Part shown: in pieces, positions 36,667 through 46,385 of the stretch
How positions within the stretch are numbered: position 1 is the stretch's first letter
Layout: each line of letters opens with the position of its first letter
Assembly: GCA_964438515.1 (NCBI GenBank)
Contig: CAYTLK010000005.1
Location: forward strand, 1-64,000
DNA: 64,000 nucleotides
Reading direction: 5' to 3'
Source of the DNA: RGIG3701 sp964438515
GTDB taxonomy: Bacteria; Planctomycetota; Planctomycetia; Pirellulales; Thermoguttaceae
Translations under genes and position numbers: made by a program
Notes under the pieces: model-generated
The model's database searches: none
What the model saw: the letters and a program-made list of their open reading frames with translations, nothing else
What the model was told of the DNA's origin: nothing

Positions 36667-39072
36667 ATGAAATCTGTATTTTCCATCCTCACATCCTTCT
36701 TGCTGTGCGTGTCCGCAGTCGGAGCGGAACCCATCGAAGTGTCGGTAAATCCCGACAAAACGCTCAATCCCATTGATGAAAGAGTTTACGGACACTTTCT
36801 CGAACACATCTACAATTCGTGCAACGGCGGATTGTGGGGCGACCTCGTTTGGAACCGTTCGTTCGAAGCGGGAAGTGCGCAAAAGTGGAATTTCGAAGAC
36901 GGCGTTTTCCGTCAGGACTCGCGCGAAAAGACCGGTTTTGTGACTTTTGGCGACGAAAATTGGACCGATTATGAACTCACGCTCGACGCAAAAAAATTCT
37001 CCGGAAAAGAAGGATTCCTCATTCTGTTCCGTGCTGCGCAGGATGATTTTTACTGGGTCAATCTCGGCGGCTGGCAAAATTCCCGAAACGCGCTGGAACG
37101 TTCCATCAACAAAGAACGCAAGATTGTGGACGGAGACTGGGCGAAATTCACCCCGATTGAAACCGGCCGCACCTACCAGATTCGTGTGCGCGTTGAAGGA
37201 TCCCACTACCAGATTTTTGTGGACGGCAAACTCCTGTTCGACGTGAAGGACGAACTGGGGCCGCAGAAAGGCGCCGTCGGAATCGGTTCGTGGGACACGG
37301 TTTCCGAGTACCAGAACGTCAAAGTCTGCGATTTGAACGGTCAGCTCCTCTGCGACTTCAGCAAAACCTCCCCCGATGCACAACGGATGCGGGCCGATGT
37401 ACGTTTTTGGGACGTGGAAGGCCCATGTGCGGTACGTTCCGGAGACGCGCGCAACAGCGAAAAGTACCTCTCATTCAGCGGCGGCGGAACGCTTTCGCAG
37501 AAAAACTACGCCTTCGTCACCGGCGAAACGTACGATTATTCCTACTGGATTCGCGGGACGGGCAAAGTCTCATTCCAGGCCTCTGGAAGCAGCGTTTTTC
37601 CGGCTCTCGCGAAAACTGACGAGTGGCAAAAAGTCTCCGGATCCTTCCAAGTCTCGGAAAACACGAAAGACGGTTCCATTCAATTCACGTTTGCGCCGAC
37701 CGGCGGAAAGACGCTCGATATCGACCAGGTTTCCATCATGCCGCGCTCGTGGAAGGAAAATTACTTCGGAATGCGTCCCGATTTGCTCAACGCCGTCAAG
37801 GACATTCGTCCTGCCGTGATTCGCTGGCCCGGCGGCTGTTACGCCTCTGCGTATCGGTGGAAAGACGGAATCGGTCCCCAGGATGACCGCGGCAGCTACC
37901 CCGTTGAATTATGGAACGATAAAGACGTCAACTCCTTCGGAATCGATGAGTTCATGAATCTTTGCCGATACGTGGGAGCCGAGCCGATTATGGTCGTCGA
38001 TGTCGGAACCCAACAGTGGAGCTGGACCCTCAAAGAAGGCGAAAGCATCGACCTGCAGGAAGCCGTGGATTGGGTCGAGTACTGCAACGGAGCCGCCGAC
38101 ACGAAGTGGGGCGCCGTCCGCGCGAAAAACGGTCATCCGGAACCCTACAACGTGAAGTATTGGGAAATCGACAACGAAGTGCATCCGGAACACACGCCCG
38201 TCGACGAATACGTGAACATTTGCAACACGCTGATTCCTCGCATGAAAGCGGTAGATCCGTCCATTACGGTCGTCGCATGCGGGTCGTGGGCCGGCAGAGA
38301 CCGTTTCGGATGGGACGAAAACGTCGGCGTCCGCGTGAAGGGAATTTCCTTCGTTTCCACCCACCAGTACGACAATCCCGACGGTTACGCCGTCAATCCG
38401 TATCGCAATCAGCGATTCTTTGAGGAACGACGACAGATTCTCGAAAAGTCCGGAAATCCCAATCTCCGTTTCTTCGATTCGGAATGGAACGCGCAATCGA
38501 CCGACTGGCGTACGGGTCTGCACGCCGGCGGAATCCTGAACTGCTTCGAGAAAGTCGGCGACGTCGTCGCGATGGCCACTCCCGCTCTTTTCCTTCGCCA
38601 CACAAGCGCGAACGGCTGGGACAATGCGTTCATCAACTTCGATCATACAGGCTGGTTCCCGGCTCCGAACTACGTGGTGATGAAACTCTGGCGCGGCCAT
38701 TACGCCGCGAATCGGGTGGAACTTCAGTCCGAATCGAACGTTATGCAGGGCGAAGAACCGTTGGTTAATGCGGTCGCGACGCGTTCGGAAGACGGAAAAA
38801 CCGTCTGCGTGAAGGTCGTGAACAACCAGCTTGAAGACGCTCCGATGAACATTCAGCTCAACGGCTGCAAGATTCTGAAAGCCGCTGCGCAGTGCGTGAC
38901 GCCGGAGTTGGAAGCGGGTGAAGAGGTGACGGCAAAGCTTAAAAAGCGCAACACGCTCGAAGATCCGAACGCGATTTCCGCCAAACCGCTCGCCGCGTCG
39001 GTGGACGGAAGCACCGTGAGCGTCACGCTCCCCTCGCTCTCCGCAACCGTTGTGGAAGTGATTGTAGAATAA
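36667..39072 (+). CDS. Secreted GH51 alpha-L-arabinofuranosidase with inserted carbohydrate-binding domain
   Basis: 801 residues. Signal peptide ending AVGA-EP. The GH51 start IDERVYGHFLEHIYNSCNGG is interrupted by a jelly-roll domain (about 80-220; NWTDYELTLDAKKFSGKEGF, DDFYWVNLGGWQN, VRVEGSHYQIFVDGKLLFDV). The catalytic barrel then follows (AVIRWPGGCYASAYRWKDGIGP). The acid/base is Glu504 in EIDNEVH and the nucleophile is Glu606 in FFDSEWN. A C-terminal beta domain ends at ATVVEVIVE. It removes arabinose side chains from arabinoxylan or arabinan, which complements the GH43-GH10 enzyme upstream. AAGGAG ribosome site. The last codons and stop are duplicated just downstream. Confidence 0.92.
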   Translation: MKSVFSILTSFLLCVSAVGAEPIEVSVNPDKTLNPIDERVYGHFLEHIYNSCNGGLWGDLVWNRSFEAGSAQKWNFEDGVFRQDSREKTGFVTFGDENWTDYELTLDAKKFSGKEGFLILFRAAQDDFYWVNLGGWQNSRNALERSINKERKIVDGDWAKFTPIETGRTYQIRVRVEGSHYQIFVDGKLLFDVKDELGPQKGAVGIGSWDTVSEYQNVKVCDLNGQLLCDFSKTSPDAQRMRADVRFWDVEGPCAVRSGDARNSEKYLSFSGGGTLSQKNYAFVTGETYDYSYWIRGTGKVSFQASGSSVFPALAKTDEWQKVSGSFQVSENTKDGSIQFTFAPTGGKTLDIDQVSIMPRSWKENYFGMRPDLLNAVKDIRPAVIRWPGGCYASAYRWKDGIGPQDDRGSYPVELWNDKDVNSFGIDEFMNLCRYVGAEPIMVVDVGTQQWSWTLKEGESIDLQEAVDWVEYCNGAADTKWGAVRAKNGHPEPYNVKYWEIDNEVHPEHTPVDEYVNICNTLIPRMKAVDPSITVVACGSWAGRDRFGWDENVGVRVKGISFVSTHQYDNPDGYAVNPYRNQRFFEERRQILEKSGNPNLRFFDSEWNAQSTDWRTGLHAGGILNCFEKVGDVVAMATPALFLRHTSANGWDNAFINFDHTGWFPAPNYVVMKLWRGHYAANRVELQSESNVMQGEEPLVNAVATRSEDGKTVCVKVVNNQLEDAPMNIQLNGCKILKAAAQCVTPELEAGEEVTAKLKKRNTLEDPNAISAKPLAASVDGSTVSVTLPSLSATVVEVIVE

Positions 39073-39095
39073 ACTCAATGATTGTAGAATAAACT
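39059..39095 (+). repeat. 20-bp tandem duplication over the GH51 stop codon
   Basis: TGATTGTAGAATAAACT at 39059-39075 recurs at 39079-39095, duplicating the last codons, the stop and three bases beyond. Confidence 0.85.
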
Positions 39096-39201
39096 GGAAA
39101 TTCAAGTTTTCCAGATGAGAGGTCTGGGGGAGAGGGCGGTTTTCAAAAGCCCCGCTCCCCGCGGCCGTTACATCTTCACGGGAACGCTGCTGTTTCCTCC
39201 C
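39096..39201 (-). repeat. Intergenic hairpin element, copy c
   Basis: On the minus strand CGGGAG, CCCGTGAAGA, CGGCCGCGGGG, the stem at 39126-39160, CAGACCTCTCA and GGAAAACTTGAATTT follow the order of copy b. It lies between the convergent GH51 and HzsA-related genes. Confidence 0.7.
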
Positions 39202-39213
39202 GTCACTCTAACG

Positions 39214-42200
39214 TCACTCTAATTTCGGCTCAACAATCTCGCCGGACCGCTGGAGGGTGCAATCGTCGTAGGCCCCGTAAAAGTCGCAATTATTATCCAT
39301 CCACGTCGTAAAACGATACATCTCGGCCGGCGTAAGCGACACACCGAAGTGCGGCGATTTCAGCGTCGTAAACAACGGACTGCGGTTCGACCCGAATTTC
39401 CCCGGGAACGTCTGAGGCTCCGTCCAGGCCGCATTGTCGTAATAGAAACAATATTTCCGCAGCGTCTCGTACGACGTTGTAAAATGCGCGTTCAAGTCGT
39501 TTCCTGAACGTAAATCAATCCCCGCCGCCCGATTCATCGCGTCCTCAGAAATATTCGGCTGACTCCGCTTCGTTTCGGGGCCAGCGTGACACGCAACGCA
39601 TTTCGCGTCCAGAATCGGCTGAACGAGCCGAACGTAATTGAACGGGTTCGTTCCTTCCGGGTCGGGGAGGATTTCACTCGGCGCACGACGCATCGCAGCG
39701 GGGCCGGAAGGCCGGTTCGGCATCCCGGAATGACGATTTTCGTGACAGCCCTGGCAGGTCAGCTGCTCGCCCTCGTGGACGTACGTCGCCGAACGCATCG
39801 TCTGAACCGCCGCACCGTTCGCGTCGAGCGCCTGAAAATAAACCGGAATATTCACCGGCAGACTGAAAAACGCGCTCCCGTCCGGCTCAACAGGGACCGT
39901 TCCGAGAATCTTTCGCGCCCCTTTCTGGTCGCCGTACCCGATGAAGGGATGATTCGCAAGCGGCGTCGTCTTCGGAAGCAGCTGCACAATACGCAACCTC
40001 TGTATTTTAGCGGGTTTACCGTCCTCGTCCTCCGGGAACGGGAACATAGAATCGTACACGTTCATGAGTCCGACGGTTGCCGTCTTCGGAAGAAGCGCCG
40101 AGTCGGTCGGAACGAATTTCTCACCGGGCGCGAGCGGATTCCCAACCAGCGTCAAATGCGGTACGATATTCTGTCGTTCGTGCGCTTTCACCGGAATCAC
40201 GTCTCGACACGAAATTTCCGGGTCGCGATATAAAAACGTACGATTTCCAAACTCATCCAGCAGGTAAATTCCGTAATCGTTTGCCGTCCCTGCGTCCGCC
40301 TTGGAAAACGGGTCGTAAATGCAGAGAAAAAACTGCTCGGAGAGTGCGCGGCACGTTCCGTAATTTTGCGGGTCGCGATGCGCTCTCAGTTCCGATTCCA
40401 TATACTGCTGGTCGGGCGTGATTCGCCGCACCTGACCCGCATGATTGTCGTCGGGAATCGTCGTGTCGATGAGAATCAAACTCCCGTAATGCTGCGCGTG
40501 GTGACCCGTCGCCGTGGCGGTGAGCTTGCTCGACCCCGGAATCGGATGAATGTCGCACTCGAAATGAGGACGTTTTCCTTGCTCGCGGTCATAATTTCCC
40601 TGAATCACACGCGGGTCGCGTCCGTCAGGAGTCGTAATCCACGGATGATGCGCCTGGCTGAAACCTCGATCCACGTAATCCCAGCGCGTGTAAATCACCA
40701 TCCCCTGATGATCGACGTCCGGCTGCCACTCGTTCGTTTCGTGCGGCGAAAGCATCACGATGTCGGAACCGTCCGCGTTCATGGAATGCAGCGTGTAGCA
40801 CGGGACCGGCCGACCGTGACACCGTCCGAAACCTCCGCGCCGCTCCGAGATGAAAATGACGCGTCCGTTCGGTAAATAACACGGGTCGAAGTCGTCGTAT
40901 GGACCGTCCGTCAGCTGTTCCAAATGCGACCCTTTTCCCGTCTCCGGGTCGAATTGAACTTTGAAAAGATGGTAACAATTTTCCTCCGTCCACGTGTACG
41001 AATGACGCTGAGATGCAGTGTCCGCAGCGGCAAACAGAATTTCTCGGCCGTCATACGACAGTTCCGGCGAGAGAAACGCCCAGCTCGCGTCGAGCGTCCG
41101 TCCCTGATTCCGCCCCTGTTCGACGGTCAGTCCCTCCAGCACATTCACGACTTCCGGATTCTTTCCGAACGCATTTCGAAGCACGAAAAGCCCTCCGCCC
41201 GCCCGACCGTGGAAACCGAAAAACTGGTCGCACATGTGATTTCCCTCTTTTTCCGGCTCGGGATTGAAGTGGCGCTTGATAAAAAGAAGGTTTTGAAAGT
41301 CGAGCAGCGGATTCTTCAGCGCAATTCGGTTCCTCAAGGCCGTCACTTTCGCGAAAAGCTCGCGCCGTCCGGAAACATCCGTCGGTTCAACCCCTTCCGC
41401 AAGTTGCGTCAAATTCTGAAGCTCCGACTTTTCAGCCGTCAAATCAGGCGCGTTTTTTCCCATTGATTCCAGCGCCTCCACCAGGAACGGAACACGCCGC
41501 AACACGACGTCGAGCGGGTCGCGATCCGTTTCAGAAAGCGTACTCGCCGAATGAAGCGCCTCGGCTTTCACATAATCCGGCATTCCCGCTTGCAACTGCC
41601 GCGAAAGTGAGAGCCACTCGCACGCCGTTTCGTCCATCCGCTCAATTTCATTCCCTTCATCGTCCGCCAGTCCGACGCCGAACGGAGCGATGAACGGTAA
41701 CGTTTTTCCATCGTTTTCATACGTTATTCCAGCTTCGGCCCAATCCTGATGGTCGTTTCCGTATCCTTCCGGCAAAGTGTCGCAGTGGAGGCGTATCGAC
41801 GACAGTCCGGAAATGTCGAGGTCAATCCGTTTCGGTTCCTGTTTTCCGACCATTGCATCGGAACGCCAGAGAATCGTGTTTTTTTCGCCGTAAACGATAA
41901 ACTCCGCGTGACCTTGGCCGTTGGTTTCGTCGTCGATTCCGACCCAGGCGGTGAAACGGAGTGCGTTTTTCGCGGGGATTTTAATCAAAATGTCGCCCGG
42001 CGCGTGGTGTCCGACGCCGCGATCGTATTTTTTTCCAGCAATCGTCAAAGGATTTCCGTCCACCGACAGATTCGCGGCCGTCTGCTTCCATCCGCAAGTC
42101 GTTTTCGAAAGATCCATTTCGTCGAGCCACAGGGTTTTTTCTTCTGCCGCCAGCAAACCTGCAAAACAGAACCATGCAGAACAACATAGAAACCACTTCA

Positions 42201-42231
42201 TAATTCTACTTTTTTTCGTATTTATACACAT
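39214..42231 (-). CDS. HzsA-related di-haem protein with N-terminal NPCBM domain
   Basis: About 1,005 residues from the ATG at 42231, which has AAGGAG 9 bases upstream; longer in-frame starts lack a ribosome site. Signal peptide around MKWFLCCSAWFCFAGLLAA. Residues 30-180 are an NPCBM-type sugar-binding domain (YDRGVGHHAPGDILIKIPA, FTAWVGIDDE). The middle is a propeller with PD40-like strands (DFDPCYLPNGRVIFISERR, GMVIYTRWDYVDR) related to the middle domain of hydrazine synthase alpha subunits. Two CxxCH haem sites follow: CQGCH (826-830) and CVACH (878-882). Such planctomycete proteins are common outside anammox bacteria, so hydrazine synthesis is not implied. It is likely periplasmic and redox-linked. 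Divergent from the isomerase-like gene. Confidence 0.8.
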   Translation of the reverse strand: MCINTKKSRIMKWFLCCSAWFCFAGLLAAEEKTLWLDEMDLSKTTCGWKQTAANLSVDGNPLTIAGKKYDRGVGHHAPGDILIKIPAKNALRFTAWVGIDDETNGQGHAEFIVYGEKNTILWRSDAMVGKQEPKRIDLDISGLSSIRLHCDTLPEGYGNDHQDWAEAGITYENDGKTLPFIAPFGVGLADDEGNEIERMDETACEWLSLSRQLQAGMPDYVKAEALHSASTLSETDRDPLDVVLRRVPFLVEALESMGKNAPDLTAEKSELQNLTQLAEGVEPTDVSGRRELFAKVTALRNRIALKNPLLDFQNLLFIKRHFNPEPEKEGNHMCDQFFGFHGRAGGGLFVLRNAFGKNPEVVNVLEGLTVEQGRNQGRTLDASWAFLSPELSYDGREILFAAADTASQRHSYTWTEENCYHLFKVQFDPETGKGSHLEQLTDGPYDDFDPCYLPNGRVIFISERRGGFGRCHGRPVPCYTLHSMNADGSDIVMLSPHETNEWQPDVDHQGMVIYTRWDYVDRGFSQAHHPWITTPDGRDPRVIQGNYDREQGKRPHFECDIHPIPGSSKLTATATGHHAQHYGSLILIDTTIPDDNHAGQVRRITPDQQYMESELRAHRDPQNYGTCRALSEQFFLCIYDPFSKADAGTANDYGIYLLDEFGNRTFLYRDPEISCRDVIPVKAHERQNIVPHLTLVGNPLAPGEKFVPTDSALLPKTATVGLMNVYDSMFPFPEDEDGKPAKIQRLRIVQLLPKTTPLANHPFIGYGDQKGARKILGTVPVEPDGSAFFSLPVNIPVYFQALDANGAAVQTMRSATYVHEGEQLTCQGCHENRHSGMPNRPSGPAAMRRAPSEILPDPEGTNPFNYVRLVQPILDAKCVACHAGPETKRSQPNISEDAMNRAAGIDLRSGNDLNAHFTTSYETLRKYCFYYDNAAWTEPQTFPGKFGSNRSPLFTTLKSPHFGVSLTPAEMYRFTTWMDNNCDFYGAYDDCTLQRSGEIVEPKLE

Positions 42232-42311
42232 GGAAATCACTCCTTTTTTTCTGGTTCCGCTAATAAAATCATCAGGGTTCAAATTGGTGAAAATTTCGAA
42301 CGATAAAGAAA

Positions 42312-42340
42312 ATTTTACCATAATATTCCACATAATACAA
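42312..42340 (-). promoter_or_regulatory. Promoter of the HzsA-related gene
   Basis: Minus-strand TTGTAT (42340-42335) and TAAAAT (42317-42312), 17-bp spacer, about 80 bases before the start. Confidence 0.6.
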
Positions 42341-42485
42341 GGTCCGCACCGTGTAATTTCGAAAAAAACAGACAATTATTCCAGTCATTCCGACTTATTT
42401 TCCGGACGAATTGGACGTGAAGGAGTCGCACAAAGTTCAAATTTAATCAATTCCCCAATATTTTTTTCATTTTTCTTACAGCCTC

Positions 42486-42514
42486 TTGAAGTTTCCTCAT
42501 TAATAATGTATAAT
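42486..42514 (+). promoter_or_regulatory. Promoter of the isomerase-like gene
   Basis: TTGAAG (42486-42491) and TATAAT (42509-42514), 17-bp spacer. Confidence 0.7.
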
Positions 42515-42592
42515 TTCTTTTAGTTTCGTCCCATGTTTGTAATCGGTTCGACGAAAATTTCCGCTTCATCCCGCCTTTTTAAGGAGAAATCT

Positions 42593-43525
42593 ATGCTTTC
42601 ACGACGTAATTTTATGCAAATCAGTTCTTCCGCCCTCGTCGGTCTCGGTCTCGGGACCGCACTCACACGCCGCACGTTCGCCGAAACGTTCAAAACCCGC
42701 CCCAAAAAAGCGATTTTGGGGTCGATTCCCAGCGCAGAATCCATCGAACACTTTATGGAAGTCGGAATTGAAGGAATGGAAATCCTCGGCTCGCCGTCTC
42801 TCCAGGAAGCGGAAGCAGCCCGAAAAGTCGCGGAATCGCTGAATTTCCACTTTCACTCACTCATGGGCGGCGGGTCGATCGACCGTCTGGAACTTGCGGC
42901 GGCGCTCGGAGCCAAAAACGTTTTGCTCGTCCCGGGCCGCGTTTCCGGGGTCCCGATGCCGGAACCATGGGAGTTCCAAATCGAGTTCGACGCAAAGACG
43001 AATCGTCTTCTGAAAGTCGTCGACGGCGACAACGCACCGTTTCAGGCGTACATCGACGCGCATAACGTTCAAATGGAGGGCGCTCGCCGACTGGTTGAAT
43101 CGCTGATTCCGACAGCGGAAAAGCTCGGAATGACGATCGGACTGGAAAATGTGTGGAACAACATGTGGGTCCATCCGAAATTTGCATCAAATTTCATTCG
43201 TTCGTTCGAGTCGCCGTGGGTCAAGGCGTATTTCGACATTGGAAACAACGTCAAATACTGCAAACGTCCGCAGGAATGGTTCGACGAGCTGCGCGGCTGC
43301 ATTTCTCGCGTTCATCTGAAAGACTTCAAACTCAACGACGACGGTCACGGAGGGCGTTTTGCGCGTCTCATGGAAGGGTCGGTCGATTGGGTTGCGATTC
43401 GGAAAAAGATGGAGGAAGTCGGTTTCGACACTTGGATGAGCGTCGAACTCGAAGGCTGTCCCCTCACGATCGAGGAACAAGCGCGGCGGATGGATCTTAT
43501 TCTTGAAGCAAAACCGCTCGCTTAA
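42593..43525 (+). CDS. Tat-exported sugar phosphate isomerase/epimerase-like protein
   Basis: 310 residues from the ATG at 42593 with AAGGAG upstream. It begins with a twin-arginine signal (MLSRRNFMQISSSALVGLGL). The rest is an AP-endonuclease-2/xylose-isomerase-like TIM barrel: GIEGMEILGSPSLQEAEAAR, VLLVPGRV, the metal-ligand glutamate in IGLENVWN, YFDIGNNVKY, RVHLKDFKLNDDGHGG and WMSVELEG. These families bind a divalent metal and epimerise or isomerise sugars. The substrate is unknown, but Tat export suggests a folded cofactor or metal and a role on extracellular glycans. The next gene starts about 50 bases downstream, so the two probably form an operon. Confidence 0.85.
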   Translation: MLSRRNFMQISSSALVGLGLGTALTRRTFAETFKTRPKKAILGSIPSAESIEHFMEVGIEGMEILGSPSLQEAEAARKVAESLNFHFHSLMGGGSIDRLELAAALGAKNVLLVPGRVSGVPMPEPWEFQIEFDAKTNRLLKVVDGDNAPFQAYIDAHNVQMEGARRLVESLIPTAEKLGMTIGLENVWNNMWVHPKFASNFIRSFESPWVKAYFDIGNNVKYCKRPQEWFDELRGCISRVHLKDFKLNDDGHGGRFARLMEGSVDWVAIRKKMEEVGFDTWMSVELEGCPLTIEEQARRMDLILEAKPLA

Positions 43526-43575
43526 ACATTGAACTGAATAAAATTTACATTTCATAAAAATCAGAGGTTTTTCAA

Positions 43576-46365
43576 ATGAAAAAAATAACGAACCATTTAA
43601 ATGTTGTTTTAGCAATAAGTTTCAGCTTCCTTGTGTGTTTTTTCGGACTTTTCAGCCTCGGAAACGCCGCATGTGGAGAGGATTTTCGACTCTCAAGCCG
43701 TCATTTCGCCGTGGTGGTCGGCGACGATGGAATCGTTCAAGCCGCACTCGATTTGCGGGACGGGTCGAACAAACTCGCGGAAAAGAACTGGGACAAACGA
43801 TTTTGCGTTTTATTCCCGCAAAAAGGCGGTTCGGCCGTCTATCCCGCCCATGCGGAACTGCGTGAAAATCAGATATTCGTCGATTTTCCCAATGGGACGC
43901 AAGTTGTTTTGAATTACGTACCGTTCAATGATTATTTCACGCTGGAGGTCGCGTCCGTCACGCTTCCGGAGGGAGAAAGCTGTTACAAACTCGAGTTCGG
44001 CCGCGTTTTTACAGCACTCGATTACACGATTCCCGACCCGTTCGGAGTTTCGGCACTGATTCTTACGATTCAGACGGACGTTTTGGAATATCCCGGTCAG
44101 GCGCAGCGTCTCGGAGGTCGATGCTTCTCGGAAATCGGATGCGTCGGCGCGAAAATCGCACTCGTCGGCGTCCCGGAACCTGAAATGCGGCGCATCATGA
44201 AAGACGTCGCCGTTCAAATTCTCGAAAAGTCGAAAACCGACGAAGAATATCGGAAATCCGCGCCGCCCGTGAATCTCGCAGGAGGCGGTTTCGCGAGGGA
44301 CATTCCGAAAAACTTCGGTTCCTACATCATCACAAGCAGCGCGATTCAAGCGGAAGACGTTCCCGCCTGGGCCGAACATCTCGCACAATTCGGCGTCGAT
44401 CACATCGATTTTCATCAGGGAAATCCGTTCCGAACCGGAGATTTCGTCTTCAATCAGACCGCGTACCCGAACGGCGCCGCCGACTTCCGCAAAATGACGT
44501 CCGAAATGAAGCAGCACGGAATGATCGCCGGTCTGCATACGTACGCCGAGTTTTTCCTTGGAAGTTCGAAGTATCTCACGCCCGTCCCGCATGAAGATTT
44601 GGACGTTTTCGAAACGTTCACGCTCGCCTCCGACCTCGATGAAAAAAGTACCAAATTCAACGTCGATGAATCGACGGAAAACGTTTCGACCATCTGCGGA
44701 TATTTGATTCGTAATAGTTTATTTTTGAAAATCGATTCAGAAATTATTTCCTTCAAAGCGGTCGGTCCCGACGGTTTCACGCAGTGCACGCGCGGCGCAC
44801 TCGGAACTCAGGTTTCCGTTCACACAAAAGGGGCGAAAGTACAGCACCTCTCGCAATTTTTCTCCGCCTATTTCGCGCCCAATCCCAAAAGCGGCCTGTT
44901 TCTCGAAATCGCTCGAAATACCGCAAAAGCATACGACGAAGGCGGTTTCAGTACGATTTATCTCGACGCGCTCGACGGAACGAACGCACTCCTCGAAAAT
45001 AAGGAACTGACGTGGTACTACGACGCGTTATTCGTTCGTGAAATCCTCAACCACATCACGACCGAAGCGCCGCTTCTTGAATACAGTACGATGCATCCCT
45101 CCCTCTGGGCCGCCCGAAGCCGCATGGGTGCTTGGGACTCTCCCGCTCGCGGATACACGGCTTTCTTCGACTCTCACTTTTCGTCCAATAAACAAAGCGC
45201 CTTAAAATGCTACCTCCCCGCTCAAATGGGGTGGTTTGCGGTCTGTCCGACCCGTGGAAAAGACGACGCGCTCGCGTTCCAGAATCGTACACTATTCCGT
45301 GAGGAGGTTGAATATTTAGGCTCAAAATCTCTCGCGTACGATTCGGGGCTTTCGTACCTCGATATTTCGCTCGGAACTCTTCCGCCGGCAGCCGTTTCGA
45401 ACGGAAAAATTCTGAAAACGTTCGACACTTTGAGACGAAAACACTATTTCGGTCCCGCAATTTGTGAACGCGTTCAGGAACCCGGAAAGCACTTCCATCT
45501 TCAGAAAAACGGAGATTCATACGCCCTCGTTCCTGCGGAATACACGACATTTCGGCCTGAAATCACAGCTGAAACATCCGAGGCGCACTGCGTTCTTACG
45601 AATCAGTTTTTTGCACAGAAACCATATATTCGTTTGGAAAACATGTACGCGGTGGAGGATTCGTACGACGATTCGGAGGCGGTGGAACTCGTTCCGTTCG
45701 ACAGAACGCTGGCGGCCGCAGCACTCACAACCCGTAAATTTGAGGAACCGTTCCTCAATATTCACGACCGGCTCGGAATGGGAATGTGGGTTTTCGGCGA
45801 CGGAAAGGGACAAATTCTGAACGTCCGCGTCGAAAGTCCCTTTTTCAGAAACAGCGGCTCGACTGACCATTACGCGCGTCTCGACCACTCGGGCTGGAAG
45901 TACATTGAGTTTGCGGAAGCACAGAGCGGCGAATTCCCGCAGTATCACTGGCCGGCCGGGAAAGGCGGCGTGTATGCAGAATTTCGGCAGCGAATTTTCT
46001 ACGATACGGTTTCGGAAATCAATGTGATGGTCGCAGGACCGACCGAAGGCTTGCGTTTCGGCACACTGAAGGCGCTTCCGATTCACGAAACGGTGTTGCG
46101 CAATCCGTCGATTGAAGTTTCCGGGAAGAAAATTACGTTCCTCGGCGAGATTCCGAGCGGCTGCTACGCTGAATTTTTGCCGGATGAGGATCCCAATGCG
46201 AGTTCCATCCCGATTTTGGACCCGTGCGGAAATGAAGTCGGACGTTTGACGCTGGATGGTGAGGTTCCGGAAATTCCATCGGGCGCAGCGGATGTGACGC
46301 TCCAAGGCGATTCGCCCCGCACACGCTGGACGTTCGGCCTCTTTTCAGAGCCGCTGAAAGAGTAA
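43576..46365 (+). CDS. Unclassified large secreted TIM-barrel protein, glycoside hydrolase-like
   Basis: 929 residues with a signal peptide ending GNA-AC. An N-terminal beta domain (about 30-220) precedes a probable alpha/beta barrel (AEDVPAWAEHLAQFGVDHID, MKQHGMIAGLHTYAEFFLG, GFSTIYLDALDG). Beta-rich C-terminal domains follow. Clan-D-like glycosidases share such a layout, and Asp in IYLDALDG or Glu in LLEYSTM could be catalytic, but I cannot assign a family. The ribosome site is weak (AGAGG). It probably shares a transcript with the isomerase-like gene. A role in glycan breakdown is inferred from secretion and context only. Confidence 0.7.
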   Translation: MKKITNHLNVVLAISFSFLVCFFGLFSLGNAACGEDFRLSSRHFAVVVGDDGIVQAALDLRDGSNKLAEKNWDKRFCVLFPQKGGSAVYPAHAELRENQIFVDFPNGTQVVLNYVPFNDYFTLEVASVTLPEGESCYKLEFGRVFTALDYTIPDPFGVSALILTIQTDVLEYPGQAQRLGGRCFSEIGCVGAKIALVGVPEPEMRRIMKDVAVQILEKSKTDEEYRKSAPPVNLAGGGFARDIPKNFGSYIITSSAIQAEDVPAWAEHLAQFGVDHIDFHQGNPFRTGDFVFNQTAYPNGAADFRKMTSEMKQHGMIAGLHTYAEFFLGSSKYLTPVPHEDLDVFETFTLASDLDEKSTKFNVDESTENVSTICGYLIRNSLFLKIDSEIISFKAVGPDGFTQCTRGALGTQVSVHTKGAKVQHLSQFFSAYFAPNPKSGLFLEIARNTAKAYDEGGFSTIYLDALDGTNALLENKELTWYYDALFVREILNHITTEAPLLEYSTMHPSLWAARSRMGAWDSPARGYTAFFDSHFSSNKQSALKCYLPAQMGWFAVCPTRGKDDALAFQNRTLFREEVEYLGSKSLAYDSGLSYLDISLGTLPPAAVSNGKILKTFDTLRRKHYFGPAICERVQEPGKHFHLQKNGDSYALVPAEYTTFRPEITAETSEAHCVLTNQFFAQKPYIRLENMYAVEDSYDDSEAVELVPFDRTLAAAALTTRKFEEPFLNIHDRLGMGMWVFGDGKGQILNVRVESPFFRNSGSTDHYARLDHSGWKYIEFAEAQSGEFPQYHWPAGKGGVYAEFRQRIFYDTVSEINVMVAGPTEGLRFGTLKALPIHETVLRNPSIEVSGKKITFLGEIPSGCYAEFLPDEDPNASSIPILDPCGNEVGRLTLDGEVPEIPSGAADVTLQGDSPRTRWTFGLFSEPLKE

Positions 46366-46385
46366 AAGGAACAAAAGAAGTCCTA

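Noticed and set aside
39214..42231. Anammox hydrazine synthase
   Set aside because: Only a related subunit architecture; no beta or gamma subunits or HAO nearby, and related proteins occur widely in non-anammox planctomycetes.
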